Assembly (NCBI GenBank): GCA_026874595.1
Contig: CM049317.1
Coordinates: forward strand, 24,448,401-24,512,400
Direction: 5' to 3'
Length of the DNA: 64,000 bases
Source of the DNA: Sipunculus nudus
Lineage: Eukaryota > Annelida > Sipuncula > Golfingiida > Sipunculidae
The position numbers and the translations under genes are program-made. Position 1 is the first letter of the stretch; the number at the start of each line of letters is the position of its first letter. Positions 11,580 to 23,960 of the stretch are shown here, in pieces. The notes beneath the pieces are model-generated. The model did no database searches. It was not told where the DNA came from and saw only the letters and a program-made list of their open reading frames with translations.

Positions 11580-11950
11580 TGACTTACTATTATATCTGTG
11601 AACCAGTGAATTGATTTAAAAAAAGGTATAGGTTTGGTAAATGGTTTGATATCGCTCCGCGAGAGTCTCATTCGTCTGTACACATTAACTTCTTGGTCTA
11701 CTTGCCAGTTCATCCGTTGCAGCTTACCAAAAGCACTTAGGAGCTTGCACTTTAACACGCGCTCTCGTAGACGCATTTCGGGGTGAACCATTCTACATAT
11801 GCCAGCCACCCCATGACAGAGGAGTACCCAATCACTGCAATGTGTGAATACTTTGGCAAGGAGTCTTTGCGAGAAAAGGCGGTCTGAACGGAATTTGAAC
11901 CCACAAACTTTGCGGTCTTGACACCAGCGCCATCATAACCCAAAACTAAA
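11580..11950 (-). mobile_element. tRNA-like SINE candidate, minus strand
   Basis: Read on the minus strand from about 11943: ATGATGGCGCTGG (A-box-like), then AAGACCGCAAAG, then GTGGGTTCAAATTCC (strong B-box at about 11885-11899). The body that follows to about 11580 has no other copy in the window. Spacing between the boxes suits a tRNA-derived head, but the cloverleaf is incomplete. Confidence 0.45.
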
Positions 11951-12299
11951 CATATCAGTACATTTTAGTACTGAGTTCAGTTTCAAAGTCATGCATAGCC
12001 CTATAATAATCCAACCATCCATTACCACTCGCCAGAGACAAATAACGTGTACCCATACGATTTCCATTTCATTATCTATTTACCTACGCCGTCTGTAAAA
12101 AAAAATTGTTTTGTAGTGACCTTTTTCGCTTTTTTTTTTAAATCTTCCAGATCCACATAAAAATAAGGGAATTTTAACTTTGTGCGACATGAACTATCCC
12201 TCTGTTATTTTAGTTCACGATTCATCATATAATATCAAGGACCAGTTTCGGCGGTAAATATTAAAAGAAATATACAAAAAATGCTGTTGAAGTCAACTT

Positions 12300-12412
12300 T
12301 CCAAATTTACTACAACCATAAATTTTTCAGTTGACTTCAACAAATCAACTACAACCATACATTTTTCAGTTGACTTCTACAAATTAACTACAACTATAAA
12401 TTATTCAGTCCA
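12300..12412. repeat. 39-bp minisatellite, three units
   Basis: TACAACCATA(A/C)ATTTTTCAGTTGACTTC recurs with starts at 12311, 12350 and 12389, a 39-bp period. The flanking TTGAAGTCAACT is the inverse of its own CAGTTGACTTC. Confidence 0.75.
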
Positions 12413-12860
12413 TGCCTTACAAAATAAAACATAATAAAATGATGAAAATAACATTTGTATCTTTTTAAGCAGTACTATTATTAGTAAAAATAAACGTTTA
12501 ATAGAAAAGTCCAGTATGCCAATACTTTTAGAAAAAAAAATTGTTTTAAAGTTGGAAAACCACATTAACAAATTCATTGACAGGTGCATATTCCACGGAA
12601 ACTGTAATTTATACCGACATTTTGTTACATTGAAAGATGCACGCACACTATTCACAAGCTTTTTCGGCTACAGGGATGTTATTTTAATGAGACACTGCCC
12701 TGCCCGACGTTTAAAAGCATATATTTCAATGAACCTTGTTTACTTATTTAAACCGGCACCCGGGGAAAAGGCTAACAAATTCCCTGCCACAGTGGTGTTA
12801 GGATAATTGGATGCAGTGAAAAAAAAGTAACGTTAAGTTGTACTATTTCTATATTACAGT
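12413..12860. other. No gene seen
   Basis: AT-rich with open frames on both strands that overlap and lack domains. I see no splice pair or repeat match. Confidence 0.4.
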
Positions 12861-12864
12861 GATG

Positions 12865-12995
12865 TTGTCAAGTCCGCACCACACGAGTCCGAGTGCAAGT
12901 CCACGTGCAGGTTACTCGACTTCAGGTCCAAGTCCGAGTCCTGGAGGTTCGAGTCCAAGTCCACCTTCAAATCCGACTCGTTTCGAGTCCGAGGT
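12865..12995. repeat. GAGTCC/AAGTCC-rich degenerate array
   Basis: About a dozen GAGTCC, AAGTCC or TCGAGTCC hexamers. The same hexamers, partly inverted, fill 13218-13350. The array creates an artificial Ser/Pro-rich frame. Confidence 0.6.
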
Positions 12996-13204
12996 CATAC
13001 CAATATTCGTAGAAAGCAATTTATCATGGATATTTCAGTTTATCGTGTACATTTTGAAGTTAGTTTACACATGTTTATACAGTAAAGGTATTTACATTCA
13101 AGCGATGCAGGGCCAAAGCAGGGTGTATACAATGTTATTATTTTGTAATATTCTTTTAGTATTTCGCATATGCATGTATACAGAAGTCTTATAGTTTGTT
13201 TTCT

Positions 13205-13360
13205 GCCTGATTTCTCGAGTCCGTACATATCTTACAAAGTCCGAGATCAGAACCGTCGATCTAAGTCCGTGTCCATTCAAAATGGACTAGAGTCCACTTT
13301 TTAGGGACTTCGACTCGGACTTGAACTCGTACTCAAAGGACAGGACTCGAGAAATCAGGC
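13205..13360. mobile_element. Small inverted-repeat element, 18-bp perfect TIR
   Basis: GCCTGATTTCTCGAGTCC at 13205-13222 is exactly complementary to 13343-13360. The 156-bp interior is made of GAGTCC/AAGTCC hexamers like the array at 12865, so both probably come from one larger element. No clear target-site duplication. Confidence 0.65.
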
Positions 13361-13448
13361 TGAGTTTATCTTAATTCCAACACACACAAAGAAAACCGGT
13401 GACACATTATAAACACTTATGAAACGTGTTCAGATAAACGACTGTCTA

Positions 13449-13451
<3 letters not shown>

Positions 13452-13511
<60 letters not shown>
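13452..13511. repeat. (TA)n microsatellite
   Basis: About 30 uninterrupted TA units. Confidence 0.95.
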
Positions 13512-13514
<3 letters not shown>

Positions 13515-13919
13515 CCGTTGAAGGACAAGATTGTATTAGAATTTCCGTTCATTATCTGACGCTCAGCTCAGTTCAATCAAATACCCAGAATACATCAGCT
13601 AAGCGTTATTGATGACTAATTAATTGATTAATTAAATCCATCAGTCGTCTGGCAGACTGAATACGGATTCCACAGATAACCGGCCCAGACACTAAAGCAT
13701 GAATCAATAGAAAGGGAATTAATATGGATTAACTATTTCTAAATTTTATAATAGCGAGAATTAATCACGGTCATTATGTTAAGCCTGTCTGAGAGGTTAT
13801 ATGGTGGTCACTTAATGCATGGTCTGCTGTTGGTGTAATCTTTGACCTTGTATGTATTGACATATAGATTAAATACCACACGGTACACTAATGTTAACCT
13901 TTCGCACCGGTCAGTCTGC

Positions 13920-14460
13920 TGTGGTTGCAAGGCTTCGTATTCACGAGGCTAAATTTTCGTGATTTTCACTTTTCAGTGTTTTGCGAAGGTTTCATTTTCG
14001 AGATCCCACTACACATTAAATCCTTTATCAAATGAAATTATTAAATATGCTCACGCAATCCGAAATTTCACGAGAACCAAGGAAATGGTTTGTAATAAAG
14101 ATTGTCAGTCTCTTTAAACTTTTAAAAAAATATTATTAGCCAACTGAATGAAATATGCTTAAAAACAATTGTCTACTGTTTGTTCGTAAATTTATATTTT
14201 TTATTTATTTTCTCTCAAAGGCAAGGGAGCAAGCGACCATCGGAGTGAATAGCGTAGTTGATGTTACGGGTAATATTGAAAAAAAATGTTATTATTTATA
14301 ATATTAATTATTTTTTCTTCTGAGATTTTGTCGCTCCAGTCACCCATTACACGAGACGCAAATGAGGCTGTAACATAAATAACTCTTCCCTTGCGTTGAG
14401 GAGTCTTATTATTCGCGAAGCTGTTATTTTCGCGACCATTTACCTTTCACGGTTATCAGG
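13920..14460 (+). repeat. Repeat D, copy 1
   Basis: Starts with TATTCACGAGGCTAAATTTTCG, then GTTTTGCGAAGGTTTCATTTTCG. Near its end is GAGGAGTCTTATTATTCGCGAAGCTG. The same order appears at 23555-23960 (ATTCGCGAGGCTATTT, GCGAGGGTTTCATTTTCGCG, GAGGCGTCTTATTCACGAAG). Its ends both carry TATTCGCGA-type motifs. Confidence 0.6.
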
Positions 14461-15150
14461 ATTCGGATAAGAAACATACCACTGTTTGAAGATTCTAACT
14501 ATTTCCTAGATGTTTCTTTTTACTCACATTGTCAGCATATTTTAAGAATAAAATAACAGCGCCCATTCATCTTAGTAAGACGTGTTTATAAGCATGAAAA
14601 CTATACTTGGTTTAAATCACTTTAAGATCTATTTCGATATTTATTAAGGTTTGGTCCGTCAGTAACATATTAGGTTTAATATACACACTCACAACGGGCA
14701 GAAAGACAACATGAAAATGATGTGTTTGCTGAATATCTGTACAATATATTTGTTTTGCGTTTTCACTCTTATTTGTCTACACAATAAATGCTTATTTAAA
14801 TGAAAGAGGATCTTTATTTGCTAGCAAGGACTGTTACTTTTATCAGCAGGAGATCATCTGTAACGTTTTTCTATACTATACTATATATAAAAACTCTTTT
14901 TTTTTCGCGTGCCGTCTACTAAACAATGATCTTATTAATCATTACAATCCTTGCTTGTCATTTGAATCCGAAACTGAACAACAACAGCAAATGTTCCGTT
15001 AATGAGGGGGAGGGGGGGGGGGGGGAACGAGGGGAGACGTAAGATATATACCTACGATGTGATATCCTTGCTGTGATGGCGAGTTTTACTTCCCGCATAT
15101 CATATACTTTTGTGTTTTGTATGTATTCTGTACATCTTCAGTGTTAAAGT
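14461..15150. other. No gene seen
   Basis: AT-rich, no repeat match. A poly-G tract lies at about 15005-15025. Confidence 0.45.
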
Positions 15151-15153
<3 letters not shown>

Positions 15154-15214
<61 letters not shown>

Positions 15215-15244
15215 ATATATATGTGTGTGTGTGTATATATATAT
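15154..15244. repeat. Compound (TA)n/(TG)n microsatellite
   Basis: TA units, then GTATGTATATATATATG, a (TG)n run and TA again. It creates a false Ile/Tyr frame. Confidence 0.95.
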
Positions 15245-16590
15245 TGATATTGGTATATTTATGATAACGATTATTACTGGTTTTTATCCTCCTGATGTAC
15301 AGGCATAATATTATTTCCTTGCAAGGCATTAATTAATTATCTCTTATCATATCTTACCAAACATTTTATTTTTTTAAAGGCACAAGTATTTTTACTCAGG
15401 GTATACGGATATAATTGATAGAAATGTTTTTATAGAATACAATATTACTTCTATGCATGGTAAAATATTCAGTTCAGTGGAATAAAGTATAGCAGTATTG
15501 TGTTATTGATTAGAGATAATAGATTAATTTGTTAAGAACATAGTACATGTATTTATAATTAATCAGAATACATTCAGATGGTAGAGATCTCATTCAAGCT
15601 TTAACGCACATTTCGTATAGATTGGGACATTGGGCATTGTGAACACTATGTAGACAAAAAGCTAAAGTTTTGAGGACGTAAAACGGTAAACATTACATGT
15701 TCGAAGGATTTAATTACAATATTCACAAACCCCAAGGTGATGATAGTTGAAGATGACCCCTTTGTGTTATCAGTCAGGACTCGGGGATGGCCAAAATGCA
15801 TTTTATTAGTACTCCTTCCTGCCGTCAGATGTCAGACGTCATCAGTGGAAATTAAGTCCACCTTGAACAATTGACACATTATACAAAAGGGCGATATCAT
15901 TTACAATTTGTGGGGTTTTTTTTCTAGGAAACATTTGTATTCAGCCTAAACGAACTTATAGCGTTAGGTAACACAGAGAGACATATTAATATGTGTGCAT
16001 ATGTGTACATATAATATTGCCATGCTATGTGTTTATATTTGTTGAATGTTGTGTAGAACAACAGGGCCGTGTAGAAGATCCGTACATTTTGAGCAAACCA
16101 CCCCGAATACAGTTTAAGTAACAAATAAATACTATAAATGAATGAATAAACCAGACTTTTGCACTCAGGGAGCGGGATCCTCCGTCAAAGCAGCTCATTA
16201 CCCAAATATGACATTGATAGAAATGCAGCATTTTTTCCTTTAAATTCATTGATCAAGATGGTGATCATGATAACCCCGAAAATATAATAAAATTTTCCTT
16301 GTATCATTGCCGAGCTGTTCTTAAATGTTAATCAAAATCCGTTGATAACTTGTTGACTTATATTGCATACAGTCAAACAGACAAAATAAACCAACGCGGG
16401 TGAAAGCATAACCATCGCTTGGCGCAGGTAATAATTGTTTTGCATCATAAGGGGCCGGGGGGGGGGGGGGCTTTATATACCCTGACGTGCGCAAATAAGT
16501 ATGCCAGGAGTACTAGTAAACTATATACGCAACTCTCCCGTGCAAAAATATAGGGAAAAACGACACGACACGCAAAATCGGTTGCTGTTG
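15245..16590. other. No gene seen
   Basis: AT-rich and unique-looking. A poly-G tract occurs at about 16449-16470. No credible exon or RNA gene is visible. Confidence 0.45.
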
Positions 16591-16599
16591 TTCGGTATT

Positions 16600-17090
16600 A
16601 AATGAGACTTAATCAAGAACAATATTATGCCTATTCTTTCATACTATCAATTCAATGTTGCTTTATACAAAAGTTTCCCAGCAACACCATCCCAGCACAT
16701 AGTCACAGTACCTCGCATACGGCTGTTTAACACCTTGTGATGGAGCTGCGTGTTGGTATTCACAGTCATCGTGTGTTTGTTAACCTAAAAAGAGCGCGTG
16801 ACCGCAGGTCCAATTGTGAGCCGCAACTTGCGATGTTTCAGCCAGCAGAAATATGTGTTACATTTGTTTGGCCAAATCAGGCCACATCCTGACTGTTACG
16901 TGTTCTGGCCCGGGCGAAGCTAGCGCTGTGTTTATGTAGACGCCTGTGAACGCGCCCGGTCTACTTGTTTACAGGAGTAAGCAAACGGTTTCAGGGCAAT
17001 ATTTGGCAAGTACATATTTATTTTAAAGAGGAGAAGCTATCTTTAGTGTTTATTTAACAGGCTTTATAGGTGATCAGGCCCTTTTTAGTC
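16600..17090 (+). repeat. Repeat E, copy 1
   Basis: Aligns with 20865-21485: CTATTCTTTCA(T/A)ACTATCA, GCTTTATACAAAAGTTTCC, TTGCGATGTTT, ACAGGAGTAA(G/C)CAAACGGTTTC, AAAGAGGAGA and GGTGAT(C/T)AGGCC. The match is strongly diverged. It lacks about 140 bases present in copy 2 (about 21057-21195). More GC-rich than its surroundings, with no conserved open frame. Confidence 0.65.
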
Positions 17091-17489
17091 GTGTTTTATT
17101 CTATTTCCAAGATCTTATGGTTTTAAAAAAGATGTGGCGGGCGCCCCCTGCATCCAACCTAACACCGCCGCTGGTTAAAACAGACTAGAGCCCCCAGAGC
17201 CGTGTAAGCACGACTGACTTTAGTAGTTAACCGAGTTGTCGTTGCTCGACTTGGATTGTAAATGTCGGCTGGTTTAAACTGACCTGAAAGCCTATTCATG
17301 TGATGATCTTATAAAGTACCCGGTTAGTTTAAAACGATTTCTGTAATTGCGTGTTATTTTGCATCCATTTAACATTTAACTAGTTTCTGTATAAATATTG
17401 ATTATAGTTTATCCTTGTCTTCATAAGCCAACACTTTTCATACTTCGTCAGTCAGCATCAAAATCAACAAAACTTTCCTTGTATTAGTC

Positions 17490-17690
17490 TGTATATATCT
17501 CCGCCATTTTGAATTGTAAAAGATTTAACTTTTTTTTTATTTTTTTATTTATTTTTTTTTCTCAAACCAAACGGAGCTGCACAATATCGACTTACTTCGA
17601 AATCCGCTTAATGAAATGTTGGCGGCGCCTTGTGATAAACTCGGCTCGGGTTGATCTTAACACGTCTGGCGGGGGCGCAAAATGGCGGCG
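17490..17690 (+). promoter_or_regulatory. Putative promoter with YY1-type motifs
   Basis: CCGCCATTTTGAA at about 17502 and AAAATGGCGGC at 17680 are both matches to the YY1 site, in opposite orientations. The intervening segment rises to GGCGGGGGCGC. In animals, YY1 motifs that overlap the initiator codon mark many broadly expressed genes. Promoter function here is inference. Confidence 0.35.
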
Positions 17691-17894
17691 GCGCCGGGCT
17701 CTAAACCAGACTTCGAGCTGGAAATGACCATAAGATTCAGTCCTTTTCTGCTGAGATTTCCAGGTGCAAAAAAAGCAATAAAAATGGACCCCACACATTA
17801 TAAAAGGTTCCCCGCTGACTTCGTCCAAGGCCGCGCGTATTTTTTATCTCGAGGTGTTTCCCCCGATGGAAATCAAACAGATTCCCGAGACTGA
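17682..17894 (+). CDS. Possible first coding exon or small ORF, unrecognised
   Basis: The ATG at 17682 lies in a strong animal initiation context (GCAAAATGG) inside a CpG-rich patch and opens 70 codons to a TGA. The peptide starts MAAAPGSKPDFELEMTIRFS; no signal peptide, membrane span or domain is recognisable. A GT donor candidate follows residue 27 (TTTCCAG|GTGCAA), so the real exon may stop at about 17762 and splice onward; the later part of the frame would then be intron. The overlapping minus-strand frame (17592-17828) looks like a shadow. I cannot name a family. The case rests on start context, base composition and the promoter-like motif. Confidence 0.35.
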   Translation: MAAAPGSKPDFELEMTIRFSPFLLRFPGAKKAIKMDPTHYKRFPADFVQGRAYFLSRGVSPDGNQTDSRD

Positions 17895-17899
17895 CACCT

Positions 17900-20860
17900 G
17901 TCAGTATCACCTTCTCCCAGCTGTGTAAATTATCCTGTGATTCCTTTGAGAAAAATATTCAAAAGAAATATATCGGTAAAAAAGGTTGAGATGAGAGAGG
18001 CGGCCCCTAGTGTACCGAGTTGCCGCAACACAGACTGTGGCCAGGGGGAACAATTTATCAATTTCTGAATCCCTATTCGTCTAAAGGGCTTGTGCTTTTA
18101 ATTTTACAATATGCTGAGTTGTCAAATGAAAGTCGGAAAAACAGCTACTCTCTATTATCTTCTGTTATATGTGTTTAATTAATCAAAATTATGTTGTTGT
18201 TATTATCATTATCACTTGCACTATTAATATTACTTGGTTTATGATGCTGGGAAGTCGAGGAACCGTCTGAGACTTGGTAGTGTAGAAATGGTAATATTAA
18301 GTGAAGATAAAGTATAATCTCGTCTTTTTTCCACCCCTGCATCCGCTACACTCGCCTACTTTCAAGTTTACTCCATGTTTTCATGATTACTACCTAGGTT
18401 ATTAAACCAACCGGATTTCAGCCAACTAGCTTGCGTTGAGTGTGGAGGAACCTATTTCCATGCCCTATATATGAGCATATAATGTGTACATATTTTCGAC
18501 GCCAGCAAACGTGTGTTTCTTGGCAATATGTAATACTTATAGTTCAAGCTCAGCCCCCTTATCTTTTATTTCTTTACCTCAGTAAAGGAAGGGGGATTGT
18601 GTCTGGATTTTGCGCAAACTGTTAGCTTCTGAAACTGGTCACAGAGGTCGCCGCATGACCAGCATTTTAACACAGATACGCCTACAACTTCCAATCCACT
18701 TCAACATAAACAAAAAATGCCAACAAAGCAAAACTTAAATAAAATTTCAGCTATCACTCTCATGGTATAACCAATTTATGTACGCTTATTTTACTTATGC
18801 CTAAATATTTCTTCTTTCTTGCGCCGTCCTTTGCCATTGCAATTAATTGCACAAAATGGCCTCGCTGACCTTACCTGACCCTGCAATAGATCACTCCTAA
18901 ATCCTCCTTAACTACCGGTCACTTCCCAGACAACAATAAAATGACTCCCAAGGTTTAGGTATTATGTGAATTATGACTAATTAAGATATGTCAGTATAAT
19001 ATTCAACAGATAACCAGGATGCTGACCGATACGATTGTCAATGGCTCTGACAAGAATCGTTACCTTAAAATACGTGCAATCCAGGTGGCCACATGACATC
19101 TCATTTAAAGACCCTTTTTAAACGGCACGACTGATACATTCAGTCGAAAATTCAGTTATTAAAAACAGCTTATGTTTATCTTTGTTTTCTTAAAGCCAGC
19201 TATTCACATAACTCAGTGTGCATATTAATGAACCCTAAGTACTTCCTGTAAAGAAAAGTCCACATCACGACTCTGTGACGGATGTATGAGTTGGTTTAAC
19301 TACAGGATGCTAGTAAACACCGCAAAGTTGACAAACGGAAAATCATGTAACCTTAGGTGGCTTGTTGCATATGTGGGGAAGGTAAAACGTCACTAAATAC
19401 AAAACGCCCTTTGCAAAACTCTGGTCCGTCTAGCCATGACAACTTGACACTCGAGCTTTCTTAAATAACTGATAGGCGCCTGTGATGCAAGTCATAATAG
19501 AACACCCATTCTAAGCGTCGGATCAAAATATTTTGCTGTGTGGTAGAATTTGACATCAGAGGCTTATATAGTCGTGTTACATTTGCTAAATAATGAAGGA
19601 CAAATGTTGTTACACAAAATTTTAGTAACATTAGTTACCTCCTTTCTTCCCTATGGCACTGATTCACACAAAGCTGTCAAGCCTTCATGACTGATGCAGA
19701 GACAAACCGACGAGTAAAACCAGCCTCGTTTTTTATAAATGCTCCATGAATATATACAAGTCAAGCGTTGTTATAATATTAAAAATTTCCCCCACAGAAT
19801 ATGTCACTCCATTCGGAAAAATGACAGTTCGACAAGCAGATGAAAATGAAAAAGTACTGTTAGAAATGTACTAGAATTGATGCGAAGCCAATAGCTTGTA
19901 CTGCCACCCCAACGTCTTCATTTAATAAAAAGTTCAACGTTTGGGTGGCAGGCTGCCGCTGTGGGTCGTCTGGCATGCCACCAGATGCCCTGTTGAAGAT
20001 ATATAGGCACAACATATATATTAATAGTAGCTGTTGTAATGTTTTTGCAAAATCTTATAATTTTATGACTCGTGAAGGTTTGGATAATTAAATTCTGATC
20101 ATGGAAACACTGTGAACCTTAGGACTACAGGACTGACATGATATCATCAAAGCCGTGATTAACAAGACACGGGGGACATATATCGCAGAATCTTTGAGAA
20201 GATCAGACTTTGTCGTACATCGAGATCAGCACAGACGTCCTTATTGATCACTTCCCTTGATGGTAAGAAAGAACACGCGACGCATTTCTTAAACCTCTGG
20301 CATTTGTTTAGGAACCATTTTTACCGTCCCGCGTGAAACTTGGGTGTCAATTTTCAAGTCAAATTAAGGATGTAGTCTAGACACCTGCACCACGACTGGT
20401 GAACGTTATAAACTATTCTTTATCTTTCTGAGACTAGAAATTTTTTGCCGACGGCCGAACCTTTAACATTGTTACTTAAAGTGCACTTTCAAACCGTAAA
20501 AGGAACGTTCCGTCCAAAGTACTGTGTTTTGATGCTGTCCTTTGCAGAAGGCGGCAAAGTCTTTCCTTTAAGTTTCCATTAGGTACCTTAATATACATCC
20601 GCAGATAATGTTGAGCTATCTGTTACCAACCTGTCCCTGTTAATTGGTTTATTGATTTAGCAAAACAACAACAATAGCAGTGACTAGGTAGACAAATAGA
20701 AAAAAAAGCACTCTTTACCTTTGAGATAAATATATAAATATAAATAAATAACAATTAATAATTGAAGACATGTTAAATTAATATATCCGTATCAACTAAA
20801 TTCTGTTACCTTTTCTCTGCTGGTATTTATGAAATATTACTTCCTTACAGTTGAGCAAAG
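17900..20860. other. No gene recognised
   Basis: About 3 kb with few repeats. If the ATG at 17682 starts a spliced gene, this would be its intron. No convincing downstream exon was found by eye. A small palindrome TCTGGCATGCCACCAGA lies at about 19968. Confidence 0.4.
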
Positions 20861-20864
20861 GGAC

Positions 20865-21485
20865 ATAATCAGGAGCAGTACTATGACTATTCTTTCAAAC
20901 TATCAGTTCAAGTTTGCTTTATACAAAAGTTTCCTGGCAAAACCGCCCACAGTCTCAGTACCTCCCTTTGAGCTGTTTGAAAATTGTTTTTAAAGCACTG
21001 CATGTTAGCCACCAATGTCTGTTTACAATAACATGGCCGCGTGCTCAGAGGTCCGATTTTGCGAATGCGTGACAGATCCAAATCAAAGAGTGGTTCAAAC
21101 TAGTCCATATATGCAAGAGATTTGTGCGATAGGTCCGGGGCCTGAGCAGAAATGACACGGGTAGCACTGCCGTGTTTTGGATCCCAAACTTAAAACATGC
21201 GATGTTTAAGCAAGCGGGAACATGTCTTACATTTTTCGGGGCCAAGTCAGTCATGGAATCTGGTGAATGACAGGTGTTGTGGCTCAGCGATGCACAGAGC
21301 CCCCACGCGCTATGCTTTTGTTGACGCCAGTGATTATGCCCGGTCCACTCATCTTAAAACTCGTGTACAGGAGTAACCAAACGGTTTCAGGGCGACATTT
21401 TGGCAGGTGCCATTTTATTTCAAAGAGGAGACGCTATTTGTCGTGCTAATTCAACATGTTTTAAAGGTGATTAGGCCTTGTTTAA
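20865..21485 (+). repeat. Repeat E, copy 2
   Basis: Diverged partner of 16600-17090 in the same orientation, about 4.3 kb downstream, with an extra segment at about 21057-21195. Conserved blocks include GCTTTATACAAAAGTTTCC and CAGGAGTAACCAAACGGTTT. Confidence 0.65.
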
Positions 21486-21489
21486 ATCA

Positions 21490-23550
21490 ATAAGAAATCA
21501 GTGGATGGCATTCGTTCCACTTTAACGTAATTAACATAAAAATTAACATAAAAATTGGATTAGAACAGGATAAGAAAATAAGGGAGCGACAAGAAGAAAT
21601 CTTAAAGGGGAATATTCACATACCAGGTATGTTTAATAATATTCATGATTTAAAGTGTGTGTTTTTTTTTTTTCTTTTCTTAAAATATCATGGTCTCTGT
21701 AAAAAATGCTTTATAAAACTGTATGCTTACTGTTATACACAAGTAGAAATAAACCAGCACCGAGCGCAGTCAGTGACGCAACACAAACAAAGCGCGCACT
21801 AATGCTTGTAGGCGTATCGTGCTACTTCACAAATCAAGATTTAAAAGCTTGAAATCAGCGTTTCATCTCTATTGTTTATTTCATATTTCTGTTCCTAGTT
21901 TGGGAGTCGTCAGCCATCAAAAGATCGGTTTTTAGGTCACGCAGTCTTGTTATGGTAAACAGGCAAACGCGGACTGTGTTAACCCACACACAGAATCAGG
22001 ACAATGTGTGAAACAGATGTACTAGAAACTGTAAGTGCGGGGAAAATTTAGAAAGTTTAAAACAATTATGAACCTTTAATTAATGGATGGTACAGCATGT
22101 TACACCTTCAAATCTCATTTCCAAATCATGCTTGTGCTAAAAAGATGTATCATTTAAACTTTATAAATAACACTTTTCTGTCTTATAGTTGAACAATGGA
22201 GATAAAGAAATTACATGTATAATATGCTTTAAATAAAACTATTACACATGAATGTCTCACAGTTAGTGAATTATTGAAAACAGACACTATCGACACCTGT
22301 CGGTGTCCAGCGACACTGAATGTTCAAGTCGGGTATTTAATAATACGGCTACATTTAATGTTGCGTTTCCAGGTGACGAAATACACAGAAATTCAGACCT
22401 TTAATAAATATAATAAACATTATTAAATTGTATATAAATCAAAGATTAATAAAGATTTATAATAAAATAAAGATTTAATCAGTTTGTGAGCGGTCCCGTT
22501 TTAAGATCATCTCTGACAATAGTGAATCGTGTTGACTCCCTGGTCTTGCGAATGGCTCTGCTGGACAGATATTAATATTAATACCCTTATCAATCGTATT
22601 TAAGTTGCCGCTGTTCGAATAAGTTATATATGTATGAATCATCTTATCTCCAAACCAAATCTGACTTCACCAATCAAGTAAGACTACGTTTCAATAAGGA
22701 CATAAGCGAATTTGAAGGCGAAGGCGAACGCGAATATAAGTTGGGAAGTGTTTCCATATACGCATTTTTTTCTTTTCTGCACATTTACATTTCAAAAATG
22801 TCGGTTTAATTTGGTGAATTCTGTATAATTTACCAAAGTGAAAATTTAATATAAAAGTCATGGTCGAACCTGTATTTTCTTAAATTAAAGAATATGAGGC
22901 TCAACGCATTTAAAGTTTCTTTCCCTCAACCTCCCGCATTTCCATCATGGCATCGTAAGAACAGTATAGTGCATATATAACATATTCATATAACATATAT
23001 AAATATTCCAACTATCTCTCCACATTACCAACAATTATCACCTGACTTCAGCATACTTCAGGCACGTAATGTAAACCTGATACAGTGATTTTTTTCCTAT
23101 GGTATACATATTTTTTTCAATATTTCACTTATTTTCACATGATACATTAACATTTCGACAAAAATAATGTTTTAAACACCTAAGATAATAGTACGCCACT
23201 TTAGTGGTCAAATATAAAACCACATGACGATATCTCAATACAATTTTTCCCTCTACTGTATGTCTCTCTTGTTGGACAATTTTCTAAAGAATCCAAAGTG
23301 TATTGACTAAAATTCATTGTAATAAAGATCGTTTTTTGGGTGTTACACTAACGCGCCATCAAATTTATAAAAGTAAGTTCATAATATTTCGTACAGATGA
23401 TAACAGACAAACGAACCGACGAACCAACGGGGAAACATGATACTGCAAGATTTTTTAGAATAGAATAGGTTACAATAATTTTCACTTTTTAACCACGACT
23501 GAGCATCAGTGCTGCCCAGTGTTAGCTTTTGAAACGATTCAATTACTATG
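21490..23550. other. No gene seen; fragment of a GTGTTTCCATRTRCG repeat
   Basis: AT-rich. Around 22690-22765, ATAAGCGAATTTGAAGGCG..GAAGTGTTTCCATATACGCA resembles the core of the inverted-repeat element at 39153, so it is probably a decayed copy. Nothing else is recognised. Confidence 0.4.
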
Positions 23551-23554
23551 TGAT

Positions 23555-23960
23555 GTGCCTCATATTCGCGAGGCTATTTAACGCGTTTTTTTTTTTTTTT
23601 TTACTTTTTAATTGTTTCGCGAGGGTTTCATTTTCGCGATCAGTAACCTACATATATCCATTATCAAGTTATTCAATATGCAAGCTAGCTTAATCCTTAC
23701 ACTTTGACGAGGACCCACAAAAACGAGTAGAAATTCTTTTCCAAAACAGTCAGATATATTAGACTTTGTCTGATTTTATTTTAAATGTCAATTTATCTAT
23801 GAATTAAATCGTTTGCCTTTCGATTTATAAACACATAAAATGCCCACGAGGCATGAATGACCATTAATCTGTATAAATGAGGCGTCTTATTCACGAAGAT
23901 TTCGGGATAATTTCCTTTTCTCGTATAGCACGAACATAAAGCAAACCAAATCATACTACC
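23555..23960 (+). repeat. Repeat D, copy 2
   Basis: Partner of 13920-14460. It contains a poly-T run at about 23587-23602 where copy 1 has TTTTCGTGATTTTCAC. Confidence 0.6.

Noticed and set aside
12838-13194. 118-codon Ser/Pro-rich frame
   Set aside because: Its distinctive part is translated GAGTCC hexamer repeat, and it has no ATG in good context.
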